Below, piece after piece: positions 37,124 to 45,317 of a stretch of DNA of 64,000 nt. The notes below the pieces were generated by a model, which was not told the DNA's origin, ran no database searches, and saw nothing but the letters and a program-made list of their open reading frames with translations. Within the stretch, counting starts at the first letter, position 1; each line of letters begins with the position of its first letter. The stretch covers positions 682,001-746,000 of the forward strand of contig NZ_CP114599.1 of NCBI RefSeq assembly GCF_027286305.1. Direction: 5' to 3'. The position numbers were made by a program, and so were the translations under genes. Origin of the DNA: Phenylobacterium sp. NIBR 498073 (GTDB taxonomy: Bacteria; Pseudomonadota; Alphaproteobacteria; Caulobacterales; Caulobacteraceae).

Positions 37124-37912
37124 ATGCAGAAGGGATATCTCGCTCGCTTCACGCGCCCAACGCATGCGGCGATCGAACTGGTCGCCGTCGCTTACAGTCA
37201 GCGCAGCTTCCCTGTGCATATCCACGACCAATACGTTGTGGGGGTTGTGGAAAGCGGGGCTGAAAGACTGGACGTCAACGGCTCCGCACACGTGATCCGC
37301 AAGGGCGACATAATCACCATCGATCCGGGCCTTGCGCACGCCAATCGCACGCTGGGAAGCGAGGTTCTACGCTACAGGGTCTTTTACCTGCCGCGGGAGA
37401 TCGTAGCGCGCCACGCTGGCGGCTTGAGCTTGCAATTCAATGCGCCAAAACGAGCCGACGCGTCAGCGGCTGAAAGGCTCGTCGAGTTGCATCAATGGTT
37501 CGAGCGCGCGGGAGGATGCCGGCTGGAAGAGGAACGCGCGCTCGCCGAACTGGTCGAAATAGCTTTTGGCGCCCCGACTCTTCAAAGTCTGGATATTCAG
37601 TTGCCCGAAGCAATCTGGCGCGCGCAGAGTTTCATTGACGCTCATTACAGCGAAAACTTCGCCTTGGACGACGTCGCTCGCGCCGCCGGTCTGAGCAAGT
37701 TTCATCTGGTGCGCAGTTTTACGCGCGCGTTTGGATTGAGCCCTCTAGCGTATCGTACTCAGAGGCGTATCCACGAAGCAAAGCGCCTTGTCCTGACGGG
37801 CGCTCCCTTGGTCGACGTTGCTAGCCTCTTGGGGTTCTCCGACCAAAGCCACCTGACCCGCCAGTTCCAATCGTTCGTAGGCATCTCCCCAGCGCGGTAT
37901 CGGGAGCAATAA
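37124..37912 (+). CDS. AraC-family transcriptional regulator
   Basis: The 262-residue protein has an N-terminal cupin-type sensor domain (about residues 1-95, with HIHDQYVVGVVESG and GDIITIDPGLAHAN). The C-terminal tandem helix-turn-helix (about 160-262) shows LDDVARAAGLSKFHLVRSFT and VASLLGFSDQSHLTRQF ending in GISPARYR. Such cupin-AraC proteins respond to small molecules. The exported HExxH protein starts 69 bases downstream on the same strand and may be its target. No strong ribosome-binding site precedes ATG 37124. Confidence 0.92.
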   Translation: MQKGYLARFTRPTHAAIELVAVAYSQRSFPVHIHDQYVVGVVESGAERLDVNGSAHVIRKGDIITIDPGLAHANRTLGSEVLRYRVFYLPREIVARHAGGLSLQFNAPKRADASAAERLVELHQWFERAGGCRLEEERALAELVEIAFGAPTLQSLDIQLPEAIWRAQSFIDAHYSENFALDDVARAAGLSKFHLVRSFTRAFGLSPLAYRTQRRIHEAKRLVLTGAPLVDVASLLGFSDQSHLTRQFQSFVGISPARYREQ

Positions 37913-37981
37913 TCTTCAAGACGTAGCCCGGCTGCAGCGTCTAGTCCGTCGCCCTCAAGGTGCGATAGGGGCTGTGATATC

Positions 37982-38620
37982 ATGATCAATTCTGGCCGAG
38001 CGGCTGAAGCTCGCGCGAGTGGGCGCTTGACGCGCATCGTCTTCACCGTGGCGGTGTCAGCATGCGCTGCGGTTGCGATTGTCGCGCCTCGCCATGCGTT
38101 GGCCCTCGTAGCACAAGAGCAAGTCATCACGTCGAGTCCAGGCGGGCAGCAGGACAGGCTCGCAGGTTTTCTCGAGCAGTATGTCAATTGGGCAAAAGCC
38201 ACCGAAGCCGAGGGACAGGAACGGGGCGTGCCGCTTACGCCGGAACAGCTCGAACTCGCCGTTCAGCTTGGGATCAAGCATCCTGAGAAGGTGCGGCTTG
38301 TCTTTGTCGATGTCGTTCCGTTCCCGATCCATGATGCGCAGATGCGCGACGCCGCAACCCAAATGGGGTTCATTGGGCCCGGAGTCATCAACAATGCACA
38401 GGCGTTCGGATACACCATCTGGGTGAGCAAGGACTTCGTGCTTGACCGGCCCAGCCTTGCTCACGAGCTCGTTCATGTTGAGCAAATCGAGCGAAGCGCC
38501 AGCTTCGGTTCGTACGCTAAGAACTACATGCTGGAGTTACTGAGTTTTGGGCATGAAAAGATGCCGCTGGAGTTGGAGGCTTATCAAGCCAACAAGAAGT
38601 TCTCCTCTGAAGGAAGGTGA
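37982..38620 (+). CDS. Exported putative zinc metallopeptidase (HExxH)
   Basis: The 212-residue protein has a hydrophobic signal segment (about residues 18-42, cleavage probably near ALALVA). The motif SLAHELVHVEQ (H161, E162, H165) is a gluzincin-type HExxH, and LELEAYQAN 34 residues later (E199) could give the third ligand. The layout recalls DUF4157-like and M48-like peptidases, but overall similarity is not recognised. An AGGGGCTGTGATATC region precedes ATG 37982. It follows the AraC gene in the accessory region. Confidence 0.65.
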   Translation: MINSGRAAEARASGRLTRIVFTVAVSACAAVAIVAPRHALALVAQEQVITSSPGGQQDRLAGFLEQYVNWAKATEAEGQERGVPLTPEQLELAVQLGIKHPEKVRLVFVDVVPFPIHDAQMRDAATQMGFIGPGVINNAQAFGYTIWVSKDFVLDRPSLAHELVHVEQIERSASFGSYAKNYMLELLSFGHEKMPLELEAYQANKKFSSEGR

Positions 38621-38932
38621 TCACGCCCGGCAGGGCCTCTGTGGTCTGTTGGGTGGATATGGCCGGAGTATCGCCCTCTCGCCGCCGCTGCCGGCGTCCA
38701 CAGCAGCCCCGCCCGCGACCAGACATTCTCGATGTCAGCTAGGGGGCGCACATGCCCTGAGCGGCCGCTCGCGAGATCTGCATTGCGGCCTAGACGTCAG
38801 TTCGGTTTGCGACCCGTTGCGGACCTTAGCGCGCGGACTTAGGATCTTGGAGCGCCAAAAAGACCGGTCGAGCGGCCGGAACATGCTGGAATAGGCGGAG
38901 ATCACCGAAGCATGCCGGACGCGCCCATTTCG
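38621..38932. other. 312-base intergenic region, nothing recognised
   Basis: The stretch lies between the convergent HExxH protein and LuxR-type genes. No terminator with a T-tract, no repeat shared with the rest of the window and no plausible gene were found. Confidence 0.5.
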
Positions 38933-40078
38933 TCAGTGATTGGAAACCGTCGAAACGCTGCGCGCCAGCAATGCCACGGCTTCCGCCTGCCGATGCGTTC
39001 CGGTCTTGGCGAGAATGCGCTTAAGGTGGCTGCGCACGGTGGCAAGCCCGATGCCCATGTTTGCGGCAATGTCCTCAAGCGAGGCTCCCCGTCCGAGCGC
39101 AGAGGCAACCACGCCCTCTGTCTGTGTGAGGCTGAATAGCTCGCGCAGGCGTGCGACGGCGATCGGCGCTTCGGGGTCGCGGATGAACACCAGCACGGCC
39201 GGCCGCTGCTCCCCAAAGGCCGATACGGTCGGGCGCATGGGGGCAACCTCAAGAGCCAGCGGCATGCGGTGCGGGCGCGGAATGGAGAGCGCCGCGCCGG
39301 ATTTGGCGATCCTGCCCCGCGCGGTGGCCATTGCACCTTGCACCAGAGACAGCAACGAGTCGTGCAGCGCAGGCGGGCTCAGCGCCAGCCGCCCGCGAAC
39401 AAGCACAAGCTCCGCGTTCTCTCGCAACAGGCGCTCCGCCATACTGCTGGCTTGAATGACCCGGCCCGCGCCGTCCACCATCAGAACGCCGGTATCCAGT
39501 CTGTCGAGCGCCTCCAAGGCGGCGTCATGAGATTGTGACACCGCCGCGAAACGCTGCCCGAGACGCAGCGCCCGCTGCAAGTGCGGCAGCACCAGCGCCG
39601 CCTGACGCCGCTCCGTTGGGCTATAGGCTCCCGCACCCTGCGGCCTGTGAATGCCGAGTACGCCAATCGCCCCATCCGCTGCGGAAAACACCGCCCCGAG
39701 CATGTGATGGATATCCAAGCGCCGGAGCCATTCCTGATAAAAGCCGCTGCGCGCCTGTTCCTCGGGCGTCACCAGGTCTTGGTCGGTGATGATGCGCGAC
39801 ATGCCGTAGGCGACACTGCGTTCCACCCATAAATCCTTGCGGTGCCAGTCGTCGGCCCAAGCCTGCTCCCGCTCCGAAACCATGAGGTTGTCGGTGCATT
39901 CGAGAAGGTTCACGCGTGCGCCGTCGCCGTGCAGCTTCAAAACGGTGCTGGTCGATCTGAAGGATTCCGCGATGCGGGTCGCGGTGCCTGACCACAAGGT
40001 ATCGTCCATGGCTGCATCGTATAGATGCGCAACAAGTCCCGAGACGCTGGGCGTTTCATAGAGCTCTTGTGACGGCAT
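38933..40078 (-). CDS. LuxR-type (FixJ/NarL-fold) transcriptional regulator
   Basis: The 381-residue protein has an N-terminal GAF/PAS-like region (about 10-290), including a PAS-like ALDRLDTGVLMVDGAGRVIQAS. A C-terminal GerE helix-turn-helix (about 315-375) shows LTQTEGVVASALGRGASLEDIA, MGIGLATVRSHLKRILAKTG and HRQAEAVALLA. No receiver or AHL-binding motif is visible, so the signal is unknown. It is divergent from the lipoprotein gene cluster at 40274-41540. Confidence 0.9.
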   Translation of the reverse strand: MPSQELYETPSVSGLVAHLYDAAMDDTLWSGTATRIAESFRSTSTVLKLHGDGARVNLLECTDNLMVSEREQAWADDWHRKDLWVERSVAYGMSRIITDQDLVTPEEQARSGFYQEWLRRLDIHHMLGAVFSAADGAIGVLGIHRPQGAGAYSPTERRQAALVLPHLQRALRLGQRFAAVSQSHDAALEALDRLDTGVLMVDGAGRVIQASSMAERLLRENAELVLVRGRLALSPPALHDSLLSLVQGAMATARGRIAKSGAALSIPRPHRMPLALEVAPMRPTVSAFGEQRPAVLVFIRDPEAPIAVARLRELFSLTQTEGVVASALGRGASLEDIAANMGIGLATVRSHLKRILAKTGTHRQAEAVALLARSVSTVSNH

Positions 40079-40273
40079 GACGGTGCAGTTCCGCCCTCAT
40101 TCATCCGTGGGTGCAAGTTAATTTTAGCGTCGCACTAGCAACCTCGCATGAAAGAGACGGCGAGATAGCGCCTTGCCGTCCTGCCGCGCCTGATTTCTCC
40201 CCTGTTTAGGGGGCGAATAGGCATCCGCGCCGCCTTAACCATAGCGGAAAGGATTTTCACGCGCGGAGATGTC

Positions 40274-40810
40274 ATGAGCAAAGCCCATTCCCTCGTTGTG
40301 CCGCTGCTGCTGGTGTGGCTTTCCGCTTGCGGCCAGAACACCGTAACGGCGGAAACGGTATCCGGCGACGCTCCGGGGGGCGGCGCTGTCGCAAACGAAG
40401 CCGCTGCACCCGCTGCGCCTGAAACTACTCCGGCCAAAGCGCAAGCAGCCACCATCGCTGCGCTGCCGCTCAAGCGCGGTTACTACGTCGAAAGCGACAC
40501 GCCGTGCGGCCAAGCCTCCAACGCCACCACGACGCTGCTGCGCCGTGAGGGCATCGGCGGCGCACGGGATTTCTGCGAGTTCAAGAAAATCGAGCAAGCA
40601 GGGCCGGATACCTACCGCGTGACGGAAGCCTGCGGGGATTTGCAGGACAATGCCCCGCCGGAAACCAGTACCTCCCTCTACACCCTCGCAGGGGATACGG
40701 CCTTCACCGCCAAGAGCGAGCACGGCTGGGAGCGCACCGCGCGCTACTGCGCCCAATCGAGCATGCCGCCCGACTGGCGTGCGAACGATATCAGCGACGT
40801 GACAGGCTGA
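40274..40810 (+). CDS. Predicted lipoprotein, function unknown
   Basis: The 178-residue product has a signal peptide with lipobox LSAC (Cys at about residue 19). An Ala/Pro/Thr-rich linker (about 25-60) and a small domain with five Cys in the mature part follow. The domain begins LKRGYYVESDTPCGQASNAT and contains ICxFKKIEQAG-like DFCEFKKIEQ, a pattern seen in periplasmic small-domain proteins of Sphingomonads and Caulobacters. GGAG precedes ATG 40274. It is the first of three same-strand genes. Confidence 0.75.
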   Translation: MSKAHSLVVPLLLVWLSACGQNTVTAETVSGDAPGGGAVANEAAAPAAPETTPAKAQAATIAALPLKRGYYVESDTPCGQASNATTTLLRREGIGGARDFCEFKKIEQAGPDTYRVTEACGDLQDNAPPETSTSLYTLAGDTAFTAKSEHGWERTARYCAQSSMPPDWRANDISDVTG

Positions 40811-40846
40811 CGCCGCACTTCATCCATCCGGGTAAGGAGATCCCCC

Positions 40847-41105
40847 ATGCAGCGAAGGGCTGCGCTGTGTTCCGCTCTCATCGGTGTGGCGCTGACCACG
40901 CTGACGCCTGCCTTCGCGCACACCGCCTCGACGCCTGCGGCCAAGATGGAAGTTGCAGAGTGCGCTTCGGCATGACCGAAGCGGAGGCCCGCGCGGCGCT
41001 GACAGCCTTCGGCGGCGGAAATGCGCGCCACCGTGTGGGCCAACGGTCTCAGGACCAAATCGAAACGCAAAGCGGACGCGGCGGCGCAAGCGCCGAAACT
41101 CTAGA
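40847..41105 (+). pseudogene. Broken gene for a small exported protein (two apparent frameshifts)
   Basis: A strong AAGGAG site seven bases upstream of ATG 40847 and a clean signal peptide (ALIGVALTTLTPAFAH) show this was a gene. The original frame stops at 40973-40975. A protein-like stretch, RFGMTEAEARAALTAFG, continues in another frame, and the first frame resumes as EMRATVWANGLRTKSKRKAD until the stop at 41105. Either two indels have broken it or only the 42-residue first part is made. It lies between a lipoprotein and a membrane-protein gene. Confidence 0.5.
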
Positions 41106-41120
41106 CCACAAGGGATTGAT

Positions 41121-41540
41121 ATGGGGCTGACGACACTGAGCGGAGCCGTGAGCGGCATCCGTCATTCGACTGAAACGCGGGGCACGGTAGGCCGCAATGG
41201 CGGCTCCGTGAAAACCGGACAGGTCATCGCCTTTCGCGTGGGTGAGCGCTCCGCGCAGATCAAGCTGGCCGATGTGCCGGACATTCGGGATGGCGATGAA
41301 GTGACACTGGCCGGACGCGAGAAGAGCGGCGTGTTCAAGGCGCTTGCGCTGCGCAACGACAAGACCCGCGCCGTCTACAGCATCCCGACAACGGTGGGCT
41401 ATCTGATGGGGGGGACGCTGATTGCCGTCGGCGTGATGACGCTGTTCATCCTTATCGGCGTGGTCTTCATCGCGGGCGGTCTGTGGACGCTTTACGAGGC
41501 GTACAACTACACGCAGGCGGCGAACATGCTCAGGGCTTGA
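41121..41540 (+). CDS. Small membrane protein with N-terminal soluble beta domain
   Basis: The 139-residue product has a beta-rich N-terminal half (about 1-85; VKTGQVIAFRVGERSAQIK and DIRDGDEVTLAGREKSGVFK look like an OB-type barrel). One or two membrane helices follow (about 92-125). No family is recognised. ATG 41121 is preceded by AAGGG. It closes the three-gene cluster in the accessory region next to rpoH. Confidence 0.65.
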   Translation: MGLTTLSGAVSGIRHSTETRGTVGRNGGSVKTGQVIAFRVGERSAQIKLADVPDIRDGDEVTLAGREKSGVFKALALRNDKTRAVYSIPTTVGYLMGGTLIAVGVMTLFILIGVVFIAGGLWTLYEAYNYTQAANMLRA

Positions 41541-41816
41541 AACGCGTGGCTCGGGCAGAGACAGAGGCCGGCGCGGGTAATCCCCCACCGTGCCCGCCCC
41601 TTCCAGCGGCCTTGCCTGCGGGCGCAAGCCCGCTAACCATCTGTGTCCGACATCGACGGCGTCCGCTCCCGGTTGCTGGCGAGCAGCTTCCGGGCGCACC
41701 CTGCACCTCCCAAGGCCGCTTCGATATATCCGGCCGCTCTTTAGTTGTGAGAGGTCGCCGCCCGATTGCCGCGGGCGCTGAAACCCGGCCGCCAGCCGCC
41801 ATCGCCCAGCCCACAA
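41541..41816. other. Intergenic stretch at the right side of the accessory region
   Basis: No gene, repeat copy or attachment-like sequence was recognised between the small membrane protein gene and the rpoH terminator. This is where a right-hand junction of the accessory region would be expected if the insertion was at the rpoH 3' end. Confidence 0.45.
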
Positions 41817-41850
41817 CGAAAAAGCGCCGCGACCCTTCGGCCGCGGCGCT
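41817..41850 (-). terminator. rpoH terminator
   Basis: A perfect 9-bp stem AGCGCCGCG/CGCGGCGCT (41823-41831 and 41842-41850) is followed on the minus strand by TTTTTCGTT. It lies 25 bases beyond the rpoH stop codon. Confidence 0.85.
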
Positions 41851-41874
41851 TCCTCGTTGGCTTGACCTCCGCCG

Positions 41875-42762
41875 TCAGGCTTCGATCAGGTTCTTGTCGC
41901 GGGCTGCGGCGGTCACCGACTTCTGCAGCTTCTCGAAGGCCCGGACCTCGATCTGGCGGACGCGTTCGCGGCTGACGCCGTATTCCGCGGCCAGCTCCTC
42001 GAGGGTGGTCGGGTTATCCTTCAGGCGCCGCTCGGTCAGGATGTGACGCTCGCGGTCCGACAGTTCGGTCAGCGCCGCTTCCATCAGGGTCATGCGCTGG
42101 GTGCGCTCCTGGCTTTCGGCGACGTAGGTCTCCTGGCTGACCGAGGTCTCGTCCTCCAGCCAGTCTTGCCATTCGCTTTCGCCGTCGGCGCGCAGCGGCG
42201 CGTTCAGCGAAGCGTCCGGGCCCGACAGCCGGCGGTTCATCGAGATCACTTCCTCGTCCAGCACGCCCAGCTTGGTGGCGATCTGGCTGACCTGGTCAGG
42301 GTGCAGGTCCCCATCCTGGAAGGCGCTGATCTGGCTCTTGGCCTTACGCAGGTTGAAGAACAGCTTCTTCTGCGCGGCGGTGGTGCCCATCTTCACCAGG
42401 CTCCAGGACCGCAGGATGTACTCCTGGATCGAGGCGCGGATCCACCACATGGCGTAGGTCGCCAGGCGGAAGCCCTTGTCCGGCTCGAACTTCTTCACCG
42501 CCTGCATTAGGCCGACATTGCCTTCGGAGATCACTTCCCCGATCGGCAGGCCATAGCCGCGATAGCCCATGGCGATCTTGGCCACGAGGCGCAGGTGGCT
42601 GGTGACCAGCTTGTGGGCGGCCTCGGAGTCTTCGTGTTCGCGCCAGGCCTTGGCCAGCATGAACTCTTCGTCCTTGGCCAGCATCGGGAACTTGCGAATT
42701 TCAGTCAGGTACCGGCTCAGTCCGCCTTCCGGCGACATCACGGCGAGCGCGTTAGCGGCCAT
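41875..42762 (-). CDS. rpoH: RNA polymerase heat-shock sigma factor RpoH (sigma-32)
   Basis: RpoH directs transcription of chaperone and protease genes. The 295-residue sequence has region 2 (EVISEGNVGLMQAVKKFEP, FRLATYAMWWIRASIQEYIL) and the RpoH box around QKKLFFNLRKAK. Region 4 carries the helix-turn-helix TLEELAAEYGVSRERVRQIEVRAFEKLQ. ATG 42762 is preferred because AAAGGGG lies eight bases upstream; ATG 42768 is only two bases from it. A partial copy of its 3' end lies 5.7 kb to the left. Confidence 0.97.
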   Translation of the reverse strand: MAANALAVMSPEGGLSRYLTEIRKFPMLAKDEEFMLAKAWREHEDSEAAHKLVTSHLRLVAKIAMGYRGYGLPIGEVISEGNVGLMQAVKKFEPDKGFRLATYAMWWIRASIQEYILRSWSLVKMGTTAAQKKLFFNLRKAKSQISAFQDGDLHPDQVSQIATKLGVLDEEVISMNRRLSGPDASLNAPLRADGESEWQDWLEDETSVSQETYVAESQERTQRMTLMEAALTELSDRERHILTERRLKDNPTTLEELAAEYGVSRERVRQIEVRAFEKLQKSVTAAARDKNLIEA

Positions 42763-42928
42763 GGACATATCCCCTTTCTTACTCGGCGGACCTTCGGATC
42801 GCTGCGCGCCGCGCGCGCGAAACCGTCCGCCCCCTCCAACCATCTAGATAGGTATTGGTTGCCCTGGGCGTAAGGCCCCGGTCTGGGAGAAACCGGCGGC
42901 CCGGAAGTCCGACTACGTTACTCAGGTA

Positions 42929-42957
42929 TTAGTACAAGCCGATGTGGGCGCCTTCAA
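42929..42957 (-). promoter_or_regulatory. Putative sigma-70 promoter of rpoH
   Basis: On the minus strand TTGAAG (42957-42952) and TACTAA (42934-42929) are separated by 17 bases, about 165 bases upstream of the start codon. The CCTTGAA at the -35 also fits the start of a heat-shock promoter, but no matching sigma-32 -10 is found at the right spacing. The long leader leaves room for translational control. Confidence 0.45.
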
Positions 42958-42979
42958 GGCGGAACAGGCACAAGCTTTC

Positions 42980-44002
42980 TTACAAAGCTGTCAGGTTAGC
43001 TTGCAGTTGCGCCATATCGGCGGGCAGGGGGCTTTCGAATCTCAGCGCCTCGCCGGTCACGGGATGGACGAACCCCAATACGGCCGCATGCAGGGCCTGG
43101 CGTTTCAAGCCCGCGTCGGCGATCGCCTCGCGAACGCTCGCGGCCGGCGGACCCGAGCCGTAGACCGGATCGCCCAGGCAGGGCGCGCCCTTGGAGGCCA
43201 TGTGTACGCGGATCTGATGGGTGCGGCCCGTCTCCAGCGTACAGGCGATGCGGGCCGCCAGCGGCTTGCGACCGTCGCCGCCATAGACGGCCTCGGTGCG
43301 ATAGTGCGTGATCGCCTCGCGGCCTCCGCTCTTCAGCACCGCCATCTTCTTGCGGTCGTGGGGCGATCGGCCAAGCCGCGTCTCGATGGTCCCGCGCTCG
43401 GGATTGGGCGCGCCGCGGACCAGGGCGACGTAGACCCTGTCGATATCGTGCGTCGAAAACAGCTTTGAAAGCCCCTGGTGGGCGGCGTCGGACTTGGCCG
43501 CCACCATCACGCCCGAGGTCTCCTTGTCGAGGCGGTGGACGATGCCGGGGCGCGCCACCCCGCCGATGCCCGACAGGCTGGCGCCGCAATGGTGCAGCAG
43601 CGCGTTGACCAGGGTGCCGGCCTCGCTGCCGGGGGCCGGATGCACGGCCATGCCGGCCGGCTTGTCGACGACGATCAGGTGCTCGTCCTCGTAGAGGATC
43701 GACAACGGGATGGCCTCGGGCTGCGGATCGGCCGGCGCCGGCGGCGGGATCAGCAGCTGATGCTCGCCGGGCTTGGCCTTGGCCGAGGCGTCCAGCAGCG
43801 GCGCGCCGTCGCGGCTCACCAGCCCCTGGGCCATCAGCGCCTGGATGCGGCCGCGCGACAGGTCGGGCAGCAGTTCGGCCAGAGTCTTGTCCAGCCGTCC
43901 GCCCGCCGCGCCGGGCTCGATCGTGACGATGCGCGCGGCCATGCCCTCGGTGGAGGGCGCTTCGGCGGCGAGGTCGTCGTCCTCGAAGTCGCTCTGGCTC
44001 AC
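42980..44002 (-). CDS. rluD: 23S rRNA pseudouridine synthase RluD-like (RluA family)
   Basis: The 340-residue protein has an N-terminal S4 RNA-binding domain (about residues 30-95; GRLDKTLAELLPDLSRGRIQ). The catalytic domain shows VVDKPAGMAVHPAPG and the active-site motif GIVHRLDKETSGVMV with the catalytic Asp, followed by ETGRTHQIRVHMASKGAP. The architecture with S4 fits RluD, which modifies helix 69 of 23S rRNA. Its start overlaps the stop of the XRE regulator by four bases. Confidence 0.92.
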   Translation of the reverse strand: MSQSDFEDDDLAAEAPSTEGMAARIVTIEPGAAGGRLDKTLAELLPDLSRGRIQALMAQGLVSRDGAPLLDASAKAKPGEHQLLIPPPAPADPQPEAIPLSILYEDEHLIVVDKPAGMAVHPAPGSEAGTLVNALLHHCGASLSGIGGVARPGIVHRLDKETSGVMVAAKSDAAHQGLSKLFSTHDIDRVYVALVRGAPNPERGTIETRLGRSPHDRKKMAVLKSGGREAITHYRTEAVYGGDGRKPLAARIACTLETGRTHQIRVHMASKGAPCLGDPVYGSGPPAASVREAIADAGLKRQALHAAVLGFVHPVTGEALRFESPLPADMAQLQANLTAL

Positions 44003-44913
44003 CCTTGCAGGTGTCCGCCGGCCGACAGGCCCTTGGACAGGCTGCTGGCCCAGGTGGACAGCAGGAACAGTTCGCCCGTGCCGGCGGCGGCCGCGGCGGG
44101 GCCGATGTCGCGGATCAGGTGCTTGCGCATGGCGTCGGGCGCGGTGTCCTCGGTGGCGGCGGTGTCGAGCGTCAGCAGCTCGGCGCAGTGTTCGTCGTCG
44201 CTTTCCGGGTCGCCGGTCAAGTCCCCGATCCGCTCCAGCACCACAGGATAGGCCGACGGCGTCCTTGCCGCGTTCAGCGCCGCGGCCAGGATCAGCCCGT
44301 CGAGCTGCACCGCCTTGTGCAGGGAGACGCCATTGAACACCAGGAACACCGGCGTCTGGCCCACCGTGTCGAACAGGATCGCGAACACCTGGCCCTCGAC
44401 CGGCATCAGCCAGCCGTCGAACAGCAGCCCCGAGCCGCCCATCTGGAAGCGCAGCAGGCCGTCGGCGCCGCGCCGGATCATGCCGTAGTCGTGGAAGATC
44501 TCGCCGGGCATGGCGATGGATGGGCGGGTGCTGCGCCAGAAGCCCTCATAGGTCGCCCCGCGCCGTTCGGTGACCATCCGGATCAGGTCCAGGCCTGGCA
44601 GCGGCAGCCCCTCGGCCGCCGCGCCGGCGGTTGGCGGCTCGGCCGGGCGCGGCGAGGCCGGCTCGACGCCGAACACCTGGGCCAGCCCGTCCAGGCTGCG
44701 GTCCCAGTCCAGCATGGTGAAGCCGGTGCGGCGCTGCGCGACCAACCGGGTCAGGTTCTCCAGATTGTGCGCCGAGGGGGTCACCGCCCCCGACGCCCAG
44801 CGCCCGACCAGCGACTTGTCCACGCCGAGCTCGGCTGCAAGGCGGCCCCGGCTCATCGAGAGCGCCTTCAGCACCAGGTCCAGCTTCTTCGAAAAAGGCG
44901 TGGCGGCGTGCAT
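43999..44913 (-). CDS. XRE-family helix-turn-helix regulator with a large C-terminal sensor region
   Basis: The N-terminus (about residues 8-60) is a Cro/C1-type helix-turn-helix: KLDLVLKALSMSRGRLAAEL, GVDKSLVGRWASGAVTPSAH. The remaining 240 residues contain a beta-rich part (YGMIRRGADGLLRFQMGGS, WLMPVEGQVFAILFDTVGQ) that could bind a ligand; it is not a known domain to me. The gene is followed by rluD in overlap. An array of evenly spaced palindromes lies 33-98 bases upstream of its start and is the obvious candidate for its operator. Confidence 0.85.
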   Translation of the reverse strand: MHAATPFSKKLDLVLKALSMSRGRLAAELGVDKSLVGRWASGAVTPSAHNLENLTRLVAQRRTGFTMLDWDRSLDGLAQVFGVEPASPRPAEPPTAGAAAEGLPLPGLDLIRMVTERRGATYEGFWRSTRPSIAMPGEIFHDYGMIRRGADGLLRFQMGGSGLLFDGWLMPVEGQVFAILFDTVGQTPVFLVFNGVSLHKAVQLDGLILAAALNAARTPSAYPVVLERIGDLTGDPESDDEHCAELLTLDTAATEDTAPDAMRKHLIRDIGPAAAAAGTGELFLLSTWASSLSKGLSAGGHLQG

Positions 44914-44945
44914 GGAACCTCAATGATTCCATAGCCATCGGCGAA

Positions 44946-45016
44946 TGCAACCTTGAATGCAACAGTTGCGCGATGGAATGCAACGGTTGCGCGTGGCGAT
45001 GCAACGTTGCGCAGGC
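44946..45016. promoter_or_regulatory. Array of 21-bp-spaced TGCAAC/GTTGCG palindromes (operator array)
   Basis: TGCAAC occurs at 44946, 44958, 44979 and 45000; the last three are each followed by the inverted half-site GTTGCG (with 1, 1 and 0 spacer bases). The start-to-start distance of the three palindromes is exactly 21 bases, two turns of B-DNA, and their flanks repeat too (GAATGCAAC..GTTGCGCG). One more TGCAAC half-site lies at 45030. The array sits between the divergent XRE gene (start 44913) and the small membrane-protein gene (start 45108). Confidence 0.8.
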
Positions 45017-45107
45017 CGTCGCAGGCCGCTGCAACTGCACGTCGAACGCTGTTCTTCTAAACTTTGCGGCAACCATCAGCGCGGTCCGCCGACGGAGGAG
45101 CAAGGCC

Positions 45108-45245
45108 ATGGCGTATCTGACGCTCGGATTGTCGATCGTGTCGTTCATCGTCGCCGGGGTGATCGCCCTGACGACGCCCGCGACCTCGGGCCTGACCAAG
45201 GCGCATTCCGTTCCCGCCGCGGCGAGCAGCCTGTCGCCGCGATAG
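45108..45245 (+). CDS. 45-residue single-span membrane protein
   Basis: ATG 45108 follows GGAGGAG at good spacing. The product is one hydrophobic helix (TLGLSIVSFIVAGVIALTTP, residues 4-23) and a short polar tail. It is divergent from the XRE gene and lies 92 bases downstream of the operator array, so it is a candidate target of that regulator. Size suggests a membrane-complex subunit or regulator; there is no family assignment. Confidence 0.6.
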   Translation: MAYLTLGLSIVSFIVAGVIALTTPATSGLTKAHSVPAAASSLSPR

Positions 45246-45317
45246 CGGCTTTACATCAGCCCGTCATGCTCCTCCTCTACGCTCCAAGCTCAACTGTAGA
45301 GCGTGAGGGGGATCAGC

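Noticed and set aside
36880..37263. Frame of 127 codons upstream of and overlapping the AraC gene
   Set aside because: It runs into the AraC coding region in another frame, with irregular Cys/Ser/Arg composition, and has no ribosome-binding site or family pattern.
38547..38894. Frame of 115 codons overlapping the HExxH protein end
   Set aside because: It shares most of its first half with the HExxH coding region in another frame and has no recognisable features.
45246..45317. Pho box in front of phoD
   Set aside because: Only a partial CCGTCAT half-site is present; the second half-site at the required spacing is missing.
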